From positions 1-8,887 of the forward strand of contig JACMJT010000337.1 in the NCBI GenBank assembly GCA_014380505.1: a stretch of DNA of 8,887 nucleotides. The letters are read 5' to 3'. Below the pieces are notes generated by a model, which did no database searches, was not told the DNA's origin, and worked only from the letters and a program-made list of their open reading frames with translations. This DNA is from Hyphomicrobiales bacterium (GTDB taxonomy: Bacteria; Pseudomonadota; Alphaproteobacteria; Rhizobiales; Aestuariivirgaceae). This document shows, one piece after another, positions 1 through 5,684 of the stretch (the stretch's first letter is position 1; each line of letters opens with the position of its first letter). Made by a program: the position numbers and the translations under genes.

Positions 1-252
1 CGTGAACACGGGTTGGGTGAGCTGCACGATCCATGCGATGGTCGCCAGAAGCACAAGCCGCATCACGAGGGCAGCGCCGATACCGAGCCTTCTGGCGCGG
101 GCGCGATCCGCTTCCGGCAGTTTGTTCGATAGGATGGAGATGAAGATCAGGTTGTCGATGCCAAGCACGACTTCCATGGCGATCAGCGTGGCAAGCGCGA
201 TCCAGCCTTCCGGCGATGAAACGAAGGAAAAATAAGTTTGCCAGAAATCCAT
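1..252 (-). CDS. TerC family integral membrane protein, N-terminal part
   Basis: The reading frame opens at ATG (complement of 250-252) and runs off the left edge, so only the first 84 residues are present. They begin MDFWQTYFSF and contain the family hallmark EVVLGIDNLIFISILSNKLP (residues 27-46), followed by a basic loop (EADRARARR) and a second hydrophobic segment. This is the start of a TerC-family protein: a polytopic membrane protein linked in other bacteria to tellurite resistance and to metal (notably manganese) export, with the conserved acidic E/D residues lying in the membrane. A good ribosome site (GGGGA, 5 nt before ATG) precedes it. It starts 40 nt after the stop of the upstream small membrane protein on the same strand, so it may be the last gene of that operon or have its own promoter. 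The family call is firm; the exact substrate cannot be read from the sequence. Confidence 0.9.
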   Translation of the reverse strand, partial: MDFWQTYFSFVSSPEGWIALATLIAMEVVLGIDNLIFISILSNKLPEADRARARRLGIGAALVMRLVLLATIAWIVQLTQPVFT

Positions 253-292
253 GGATGTCCCCGCTCCGTAAATTACCCCATTCGCGGTTCCA

Positions 293-583
293 TTAGCCCG
301 GCTTCCGCCGCATGGCTAGCCACCACACGAGAAGGCCCAGGGCGAAAGGGATACCGCCAAAGAGCAGAACCAATTCGACGATGTCGCCTGCGCTTTGAGA
401 CAAAAAAAGAAGACTGCACCCGCCCGAGAACAGCATGGTGAGTCCGGCAGCCACCGCAAAAACCAGGCGCAGCCCCGAATGGCGGGGCTTGCCATGGGCC
501 GCTCGCCGGCTCTCGTGCCGCTCAAGCAGCAGCCACAGCATGCCTCCAAGGAACAGAAGGCCCACAAAAAAGAGCACGGTCAT
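293..583 (-). CDS. small membrane protein with internal LFSGGC motif
   Basis: This 96-residue protein is of no family I can name. Hydrophobic segments lie at about residues 2-20, 39-62 and 68-91, separated by a basic stretch (ERHESRRAAHGKPRH) and ending in a basic tail (MRRKPG), which fits a three-helix inner-membrane protein. The middle segment carries LFSGGCSLLF with Cys56. The 119-residue protein just upstream has the similar LFIGGCAAML. The start ATG follows the upstream stop by one nucleotide (TGA-G-ATG), and GGGA lies 6 nt before it, so translation is probably coupled to the upstream gene. Because it is co-transcribed with a radical SAM enzyme and an Lgt-like protein, a role in a membrane lipid pathway is possible but not shown. 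That it is a real gene is supported mainly by the tight packing, the ribosome site and the membrane-protein composition. Confidence 0.65.
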   Translation of the reverse strand: MTVLFFVGLLFLGGMLWLLLERHESRRAAHGKPRHSGLRLVFAVAAGLTMLFSGGCSLLFLSQSAGDIVELVLLFGGIPFALGLLVWWLAMRRKPG

Positions 584-584
584 C

Positions 585-944
585 TCAAGTCCCTACCTTA
601 GGCGGCTTCGGCCGCGGATAGGCCGACAGCATGATTGTAAGGCCCCAAATTATTGCCGCACCGCATTTCGGAACAAAGACCCAAAGCAGTTGAATGCCTC
701 CTTCAGCGTAAAGGAAATATGCCTCTATCAAAAAATATGCAGCGCCCAATAAGCAAAGCGCCAATCCTGCACCCCAGGATTTGCTCCACATCATCATCAT
801 CACCAAGAATAGAAAGTTTGCAAAAAATGCCCAAGCGAGAATAGGGCCAAAAGAGCCGGCTCCGCCCAAGTCTCCCAGCATCGCTGCGCAACCCCCTATA
901 AACAGCAGAGCCAAACCACAGTAAATCGCAAAAAGTACCCTCAT
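585..944 (-). CDS. small four-helix membrane protein with lipobox-like LFIGGC
   Basis: This 119-residue, very hydrophobic protein matches no family I recognise. Probable membrane segments are at residues 4-20, 33-52, 57-78 and 86-107; the tail is short and basic (PRPKPPKVGT). The N-terminus (one Arg, a hydrophobic stretch, then IGGC with Cys19) resembles a lipoprotein signal sequence. The three further membrane segments would make it an unusual lipoprotein, so an ordinary first transmembrane helix is equally likely. Its ATG overlaps the stop of the radical SAM gene by four bases (ATGA), a classic sign of coupled translation. A hand count gives about 50% G+C over 601-940, lower than the roughly 60% of adjoining coding sequence. 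Next to an Lgt-like gene, one can infer that it might be a lipidated partner; this is untested. Confidence 0.7.
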   Translation of the reverse strand: MRVLFAIYCGLALLFIGGCAAMLGDLGGAGSFGPILAWAFFANFLFLVMMMMWSKSWGAGLALCLLGAAYFLIEAYFLYAEGGIQLLWVFVPKCGAAIIWGLTIMLSAYPRPKPPKVGT

Positions 945-2353
945 CCGGCGCCCATCGACACCGCCATCCGCCGCCGAGCCGGCTCATCGCGATAGAACAT
1001 GTTGTAGGTCTCGAACGGGATGATCTGGCCGTTCGGCGTCACGAAATGGATGCAGGACCGCTTCACCCGGCCGATGCAGAAATTATGCCGGTCCATGAAT
1101 TCGACAATGGCGATGCGGAAGATGTTCTCGTAGCCCATGCCCTCGGGCACCGGCACCTCCGGCAGGCAGCACAGCAGCGCGTTAAGCTTTTCGGGGTTGT
1201 TGCATTCCGCCGTCGCCAGCGAAAAGAAATTCATGATCTGCTTGTGCAGTTCGGGGAATTTTTCGAAGGTGATGGCATTGGGCAGCGCTTCCACTAGCAT
1301 TTCTTTTGGAAAGAACGAAGTGATGGGTGCTATCTTTTCACCTTTCCGGAGCGCATAGCCGATGGCGATCGATTCCGGGTTGCATGGCAGCGGGATGATG
1401 TCGCCTTCGCCAAAGGCGGTGCCCGCATCGATAATCCTGCGCCTGATGTCGGAGAGCACGAAACGGTCGCGGGCGGGATCGAAATTCTCATTGCGGCCGG
1501 CATCCTGGATCGGCTGGAAGGTGATGCCGCGCACGCATTTCCACTGGAGCGCATAGTCGATGATCTTTCCCAGCTCATCGTCATTGATGCCGCGCTTGAC
1601 CACCACGACAAGAGTCGTCGAAATCGATTGCTTTTCAAGGGCTTCCAAAGCTTGTCTGCGAATGCGCGTGAGGTCGGCCCCGCGCAATGTCTTGAGCGCC
1701 TCGGGCTTGAGCGAATCAAACTGCAAATAAATTTCGAAGCCGGGCTTGAAGGTCGCCAGTTGCTTCACAAACTCCGGCTCTTGGGCAATGCGGATGCCGT
1801 TGGTGTTCAGCATCACATGCCGGATAGGCCGGCGCTTCGCCACCGCAATGATCTCGAGAATCTGTGGATGAATCGTAGGCTCCCCGCCCGAGAGTTGCAG
1901 CAGATCGGGCTCGCCTTCACTGGCCACGAGGGCATCCATCATGCGCTCGATTTCGGCCAGCGGCCGGTGATAGGTCTTGGCCGTCGAGCTATCGGCGAAA
2001 CACACCGGGCAGGTGAGATTGCACGCCTCGTTCACGTCGATGAGGGCCAGGCAGGAATGCTGCTCATGGTCCGGGCACAGCCCGCAATCATAGGGACAGC
2101 CATGTTCGGTGCGGGTTTGCGGGTTGAGCGGCCGGTCGCCGGGCTTCAGGTAATCGTGGCAGAGCTTGTAGTAGGCGGCGTCCGTCGAAACCAGCGACTT
2201 CTGCACGCCATGTGTCTTGCAGCGCTTGAGATAATAGACATTCCCCTCCTCGATGATGATCTTGGCGGGAACCAGCGCCAGGCAGGTTTCGCAGAGCGAC
2301 GTCGTCTGCCCATAAAAGATATAGGGCGCAATCTTACGGACCGGCGCGTTCAT
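941..2353 (-). CDS. radical SAM enzyme of the Tes/MJ0619 (tetraether synthase-like) family
   Basis: This 470-residue protein carries the radical SAM cluster motif CNLTCPVC (Cys111, 115, 118) and the SAM-binding GGEP (156-159). The N-terminus has CETC (Cys21, 24) and a later Cys45-x2-His48, then HGCPYDCGLCPDH (Cys86, 90, 93). More cysteines follow at 324, 384, 395, 396, 426 and 434, ending in the block FVTPNGQIIPFETYNMFYRDE. This whole layout is that of the archaeal Tes/MJ0619 family. Archaeal Tes joins the ends of two isoprenoid lipid chains to make membrane-spanning tetraethers, and contains three 4Fe-4S clusters and a rubredoxin-like iron. In a bacterium, chain-to-chain C-C coupling or another modification at an unactivated carbon of a lipid is the best inference. 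The protein is probably cytosolic or membrane-associated. GGGGAG lies 5 nt before ATG; the start overlaps the Lgt-like gene by 20 nt. The family call is strong; the substrate is unknown. Confidence 0.88.
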   Translation of the reverse strand: MNAPVRKIAPYIFYGQTTSLCETCLALVPAKIIIEEGNVYYLKRCKTHGVQKSLVSTDAAYYKLCHDYLKPGDRPLNPQTRTEHGCPYDCGLCPDHEQHSCLALIDVNEACNLTCPVCFADSSTAKTYHRPLAEIERMMDALVASEGEPDLLQLSGGEPTIHPQILEIIAVAKRRPIRHVMLNTNGIRIAQEPEFVKQLATFKPGFEIYLQFDSLKPEALKTLRGADLTRIRRQALEALEKQSISTTLVVVVKRGINDDELGKIIDYALQWKCVRGITFQPIQDAGRNENFDPARDRFVLSDIRRRIIDAGTAFGEGDIIPLPCNPESIAIGYALRKGEKIAPITSFFPKEMLVEALPNAITFEKFPELHKQIMNFFSLATAECNNPEKLNALLCCLPEVPVPEGMGYENIFRIAIVEFMDRHNFCIGRVKRSCIHFVTPNGQIIPFETYNMFYRDEPARRRMAVSMGAG

Positions 2354-3062
2354 GATTTCTCCCCATCATACTGAGCGAGTAAATCACGAGGCCAGCACAA
2401 ATGAAATGGAAGAGATTGAACGGCCCCAGCAGCGGGCCGTAGGGCTTGAGGAATTCCCAAACGAAACGCTGCGCCCCATAGAAGATGACCAGCAGATAGA
2501 AACCGTTCCTCATGAAGAACGGGTTGCGTGCGCCAATGAGGATGATGGCTACGGCTAGGAAACCCGTCATCGCGAAGGACTCGTAGAGTTGCACCGGGTG
2601 GCGCAAAAGACCGTCACCGAAATCGTGGCCCCACGGGAGCGCCGTTTCGGTTCCATGTGTGTTGTCCTCGAGCCCCGAGAGAAAACACCCCCAGCGTCCG
2701 ATCGCCACGCTCGTTGCGAAGGCGGGAACGAAGATCAGGCCCGTTGAGCCGCGCAAGCCCCGCGCCCATTTGAAAAGTTCGACGGCGGCAATGGCGCCGG
2801 CGAGCGCGCCAACGATGCTGCGTCCATATCCAGGAACGCCCGTGAGCCAAAGATTGAGCGAACCCGCGCCATAGCCGCCGATAACGGCGCCGGCCACCAG
2901 GGCCAATCCGTAGCCCAACCCCGCCTTCTCGATTTTTTGTACATTATCGTGCAGCCGCCAGCGATAGACGGCCAAGGTCACGGCGATCGCCGCCAGGCCG
3001 GCGAGAACGTCGAAAAGCGAATGAACGGCTACGCCTTCCACATGGCCCGGAGCGAAATCCAC
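2334..3062 (-). CDS. divergent prolipoprotein diacylglyceryl transferase (Lgt)-like membrane protein
   Basis: This 242-residue polytopic membrane protein has the order of motifs seen in Lgt. There is an N-terminal HSLFDVLAGLA helix, then GRSIVGALAGA (80-90), GRWGCFLSGLED (122-133), HPVQLYES (155-162) and a final RFVWEFLKP (199-207). Classical Lgt moves diacylglycerol from phosphatidylglycerol to the lipobox cysteine of prolipoproteins. Here Arg123, Arg199 and Glu203 correspond to important Lgt arginines and a glutamate. The Asn of the Lgt signature (GRxGNF) is Cys126, and the His of the HGG motif is replaced (IVG). At 242 residues it is shorter than the approximately 290 of E. coli Lgt. I therefore call it a specialised paralogue, not the housekeeping enzyme. 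The start is GTG, 34 nt inside the preceding gene, with no clear ribosome site, so translation is probably coupled. The 3' end overlaps the radical SAM gene, implying linked function in lipid or lipoprotein chemistry. Confidence 0.8.
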   Translation of the reverse strand: MDFAPGHVEGVAVHSLFDVLAGLAAIAVTLAVYRWRLHDNVQKIEKAGLGYGLALVAGAVIGGYGAGSLNLWLTGVPGYGRSIVGALAGAIAAVELFKWARGLRGSTGLIFVPAFATSVAIGRWGCFLSGLEDNTHGTETALPWGHDFGDGLLRHPVQLYESFAMTGFLAVAIILIGARNPFFMRNGFYLLVIFYGAQRFVWEFLKPYGPLLGPFNLFHFICAGLVIYSLSMMGRNHERAGP

Positions 3063-3415
3063 GCGAACAAAACCATGCCGGCGAGATAACCCATCGAGCC
3101 GATCGCGACCCCCGGTTCCGCCGATGCATTGCCCGAGTCACCGCCGTAAAAGATAAGGAGCGAAACCATCATGACAAGCGCACTGATTGTCTGAAACCAA
3201 AAATGCACTGTCGCGATACGCGAGACGTTGATCAGGGGGAACTGCTGATAGAAAAATGCGAAGAGTGCCGATGAAACCCAGCCGGCCAGCAAAATATGAG
3301 CGTGGGTTGGCATTTGGAGATGATTGCCGGAAATCCCCATGTGCAGGCCCAAAAACATGCCGCAAATCGCATAGATGACGGCAACCGTGAAGAAAAGACG
3401 GGCGACCCCCTGCAT
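3029..3415 (-). CDS. mini heme-copper oxidase subunit I-like membrane protein
   Basis: This 128-residue protein has four probable membrane helices (about residues 5-24, 38-58, 70-90 and 104-124). The stretch MGISGNHLQMPTHAH followed by AGWVSSALFAFFYQQFP resembles the short proteins often labelled cytochrome-c oxidase, which correspond to a few helices of heme-copper oxidase subunit I. Histidines 25, 32, 38, 40 and 71 near the helix ends could bind heme or metal. It is far too short (full subunit I exceeds 450 residues) to be an oxygen reductase by itself, and no CuA or cytochrome c subunit is nearby. AAGGG lies 7 nt before the ATG. It is the first gene of the tight minus-strand operon and overlaps the Lgt-like gene by 34 nt. 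A redox or electron-supply role for the downstream radical SAM enzyme is conceivable but inferred only from position. Confidence 0.68.
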   Translation of the reverse strand: MQGVARLFFTVAVIYAICGMFLGLHMGISGNHLQMPTHAHILLAGWVSSALFAFFYQQFPLINVSRIATVHFWFQTISALVMMVSLLIFYGGDSGNASAEPGVAIGSMGYLAGMVLFAWISLRAMWKA

Positions 3416-3450
3416 GATGATTCCCTTTTGCCCAGCATTCCCCAGGCCGG

Positions 3451-3479
3451 GGCATACCTGATCAGGAGGGTGGATGCAA
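3451..3479 (-). promoter_or_regulatory. candidate promoter with abutting 10-bp palindrome
   Basis: Between the kinase stop and the first gene of the lipid-type operon, the minus strand reads TTGCAT (3474-3479), a 17-nt spacer, then TATGCC (3451-3456). Each hexamer matches the sigma-70 consensus at only three positions, but the spacing is exact. The perfect palindrome CCTGATCAGG occupies 3457-3466, right beside the -10 hexamer, where a bound repressor would block polymerase. A short GC-rich inverted repeat (CCCC at 3440-3443, GGGG at 3449-3452) lies in the presumed leader. Evidence is sequence resemblance only. Confidence 0.3.
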
Positions 3480-3485
3480 AAAAAC

Positions 3486-4163
3486 CTATTCCTGGAATTC
3501 GAGCGCGTCCCGGATGATTTTCTGAAGATCTTCGCGGCGGTAAGGCTTCATGATGATGAAGCCCTCGCGGAACCGCGGTTCCTCCTGGTGCACCATGGCG
3601 CCCTTGGGATAGCCCGAGGTGTGCACGATCTTGAGATCGGGCCGGATGCCGCGCGCCGCCTGGGCGAGATCGAAACCGTTGAGGCCGCCGGGCATCACCA
3701 CATCCGAGAACATCAGATCGACGTCCGGATTTTCCTGCAACCGGGCCAGCGCCTGCAAGCCATCCTCGGCCTCGACGATGTCATAGCCGAAATCTTCTAG
3801 GAACCCGCAGGCCACCGCGCGCACGGCTTCCTGATCCTCGACGACCAGTATCTTGGGCCGCCTGGGTGTTGCTTCCACCGGTTCGGCGGCAACAGGTGCT
3901 TCGGCTTCGACAGCGACACCGGCAACTTCGGGCACCGCCTCTCCGATAGCGAATTTGCGCGGCAGGTACATCTTGATCGCCGTGCCGTGGCCCACTTCGC
4001 TGTAGACGTTGATGTGCCCGCCCGACTGCTTGATGAAGCCATAGACCATGGCAAGCCCCAGGCCCGATCCCTTGCCCTGCGCCTTGGTCGTGAAGAACGG
4101 CTGAAACACTTTTTCAAGAAGCTCCGGCGCCATGCCGCTGCCGGTGTCCGAGACCGCCACCAT
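3486..4163 (-). CDS. C-terminal part of split hybrid histidine kinase: end of ATPase domain plus receiver
   Basis: This frame is the direct continuation of the kinase gene after an in-frame TAG. Counting from ATG 4163 it has 225 residues. DTGSGM (6-11), FQPFFTTK (20-27) and GKGSGLGLAMVYGF (30-43) are the G1, F and G2 boxes of the HATPase domain. A low-complexity Ala/Glu/Pro/Val linker (about 77-102) leads to a receiver domain (about 104-222). That domain has acidic Glu109/Asp110, phospho-acceptor Asp154 in MFSDVVMPGG, Thr182 and Lys206 (KPY), all intact. It could be made only by readthrough of the amber codon or by re-initiation at the ATG two codons after it. A free fragment would lack the N-box half of the ATP site and the phospho-accepting histidine. 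The natural reading is that this is not an independent gene but the 3' part of one kinase gene. Confidence 0.8.
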   Translation of the reverse strand: MVAVSDTGSGMAPELLEKVFQPFFTTKAQGKGSGLGLAMVYGFIKQSGGHINVYSEVGHGTAIKMYLPRKFAIGEAVPEVAGVAVEAEAPVAAEPVEATPRRPKILVVEDQEAVRAVACGFLEDFGYDIVEAEDGLQALARLQENPDVDLMFSDVVMPGGLNGFDLAQAARGIRPDLKIVHTSGYPKGAMVHQEEPRFREGFIIMKPYRREDLQKIIRDALEFQE

Positions 4164-4166
4164 GAC

Positions 4167-4169
4167 CTA
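4167..4169 (-). other. in-frame amber codon interrupting the kinase gene
   Basis: On the minus strand the frame reads Pro-Gly-His-TAG-Val-Met-Val-Ala-Val-Ser-Asp-Thr-Gly. The parts before and after are in the same frame (5549 to 3486, apart from this codon). In this kinase family the motif is usually PG-x-YV-x-x-x-VxDTGxGM, so TAG sits where Tyr (TAT or TAC) is expected. One base change explains it; no insertion or deletion is needed. TAG is also the normal terminal codon of genes at 3029, 3486 and 8369-8371, which argues against genome-wide TAG recoding. Confidence 0.9.
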
Positions 4170-5549
4170 ATGGCCGGGCGTCACCTCCGGATATTTCGCG
4201 GCGTAGGCCTTGTCGAGATAGATGGGCTGGGTCTCGATGGTGAGAAGGCCGCCCTTCGGCATCGCGTCGCGGGCGTTGATCGCCAGATTGAGGATCGATG
4301 ATTCAAGTTGCGATGGATCGATGAGGGCCTTGGGCTCGCCCGCCATCGCATCGGCCTTGAACTGTATGGCCTCGCCGATCGAGCGTGAAATGAGCGGCGC
4401 GATGCCCTTGACGAGATCGTTGATATTGACTTCGCGGGGTTCCAGCACCTGCTTGCGCGCGAAGGCCAGCATTTGCCGGGTAAGATCGGATCCCTTGCGG
4501 GCCGCGTCGATAGCTTCGGCAAGGCGGCGCTGGCCCTTCTCATCGGTTCCCAGCTTGTTTTCCAGGAGTTGAAGATTGCCGATGATGACGGTCAGCAGAT
4601 TGTTGAAGTCGTGGGCGAGGCCGCCGGTCAACTGGCCGATGGCTTCCATCTTCTGGGCGTGCTGGAGCCGCTGCGTCGCCTGCTTCTTGTCGGTAACATC
4701 GACGATCTGCAAGATGATTTGTTCGACTTCGCCCGCATCGTTGCGAACCAGCGCCACGCTGGTCGCGCCGTGCATGAGGCGGCCCTTGGCGGTCACGTAG
4801 CGCAATTCCTGCTTGATCGACGGCGATTTGCTCTTGATCAGTTCGCCCACGCTGGTGAGAAACGAGGCGACATCGTCCTTGTGCAGAATGTCTTCGACGC
4901 TGGCCGCGCGCTCTTGCTCGGTACCTTCGAGGAATTCCCAGAAGGCGCCGTTGGCCAGGGTGATTTCGCCCAGCGGCGAAACCAGCGCCATGCCATGAGC
5001 CGCGGATTCGAAGGCGCCCTTGAACCGCTGGTCTTCGACCACGGTCACGGCTTGCGAGACATTCAGCGGCTCATCGAGCAGGCAGACCGAGCGCTCGATC
5101 CGGCCCTTGTCGCCTCGATAGGCGTTCATCGACAGGACGACCTTCGCCATCGAGCCATCCTTGCGGGTGACCGTCAGGATTTCGTCGCGGCAAATGCCGC
5201 TCTGGAAATAGGCGGGATAGATGTGCTGCACGAGGCGCGCACGCGAGTCGGGCGCCAGGAATTCGTTGAAAGCCCGCCCCACCGCCTCGGTTTCCGAATA
5301 ACCCAGGGACTGGGCCCAGCGCTTGTTGACCGAAGTCAGCCGCCCTGCCCCATCCATGCAATGCAGCATGACCGGCAAGTTCGCGAGAAGAAGTTCATAG
5401 ACCTTGCCGTTCTGATCGGGAAAGAACGGCACGTAACTGTCGACAGTCGCCTGGGGGCGCTCGATTTTCCAGGCCGGCCCGCTGGTCCGAAGCTCATCCC
5501 AGCCGGTGAAGGGCTGGTTCAGGCTGGCTGCATTGATCGGCGGATTCAT
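4167..5549 (-). CDS. N-terminal part of split PAS-PAS hybrid sensor histidine kinase
   Basis: This part has 460 residues from ATG 5549 to the amber stop. There is no signal peptide or membrane helix, so this is a cytosolic sensor. Two PAS-type regions lie at about 50-165 (ending VCLLDEP) and 172-287 (ending IVDVTDKK). They are followed by a short coiled segment, the HisKA domain with phospho-accepting His313 in GGLAHDFNNLL, and the start of the HATPase domain with the N-box NLAINARDAM (421-430). The family autophosphorylates on His and passes phosphate to its own receiver. A TTG-started extension to 5585 is possible, but ATG 5549 has an AAAAGG sequence about 11 nt upstream. A GATAAT hexamer (complement of 5588-5593) would put the transcript start downstream of the TTG, so I prefer ATG. 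The intact gene would be 5549-3486, about 686 codons. As written, the protein lacks the G-boxes and should be inactive unless the stop is read through. Confidence 0.85.
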   Translation of the reverse strand: MNPPINAASLNQPFTGWDELRTSGPAWKIERPQATVDSYVPFFPDQNGKVYELLLANLPVMLHCMDGAGRLTSVNKRWAQSLGYSETEAVGRAFNEFLAPDSRARLVQHIYPAYFQSGICRDEILTVTRKDGSMAKVVLSMNAYRGDKGRIERSVCLLDEPLNVSQAVTVVEDQRFKGAFESAAHGMALVSPLGEITLANGAFWEFLEGTEQERAASVEDILHKDDVASFLTSVGELIKSKSPSIKQELRYVTAKGRLMHGATSVALVRNDAGEVEQIILQIVDVTDKKQATQRLQHAQKMEAIGQLTGGLAHDFNNLLTVIIGNLQLLENKLGTDEKGQRRLAEAIDAARKGSDLTRQMLAFARKQVLEPREVNINDLVKGIAPLISRSIGEAIQFKADAMAGEPKALIDPSQLESSILNLAINARDAMPKGGLLTIETQPIYLDKAYAAKYPEVTPGH

Positions 5550-5665
5550 TGCGGGGGGTGCCTTTTCGCAGAAAACTTGTCTCAATGATTATCGGCACCG
5601 CAGTTAATGGAGCCTTTCGCAACTCCGCAAAATTGGAGGATGTAGAACAACTTCCGTTGAACGCT

Positions 5666-5684
5666 GGCGCTATGCTTAAGCGCC
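5666..5684. repeat. 6-bp inverted repeat with 7-nt loop across the hyuA-type stop codon
   Basis: GGCGCT (5666-5671) and AGCGCC (5679-5684) are perfectly complementary arms around ATGCTTA, which contains the stop codon of the HyuA-type gene. It could form a stem-loop at the 3' end of that transcript. There is no following run of T on the minus strand, so it is at best a weak or factor-assisted terminator or an RNA-stabilising hairpin. Confidence 0.3.

Noticed and set aside
1628..2374. 248-codon open frame on the plus strand
   Set aside because: Antisense to the radical SAM gene; no motif or ribosome site to support it.
3457..3466. FNR/FixK-type box upstream of the operon
   Set aside because: The palindrome CCTGATCAGG does not fit TTGAT-N4-ATCAA; the half-sites are too close and lack the TTG and CAA ends.
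3478..3484. Run of seven T on the minus strand after the kinase stop, as a terminator
   Set aside because: The upstream sequence offers only an ATTCC-A-GGAAT repeat with a one-base loop, which cannot form a stable stem; the T run alone is not enough.
4167..4169. TAG as pyrrolysine or globally recoded codon
   Set aside because: At least three other genes in the window end in TAG at sensible positions, and the expected residue is Tyr, one base change away.
4473..5588. 371-codon open frame on the plus strand
   Set aside because: It lies wholly antisense to the kinase, whose domains are unmistakable. The translation (rich in Arg, His, Gly, Asp) shows no domain; it is a by-product of high G+C codon use.
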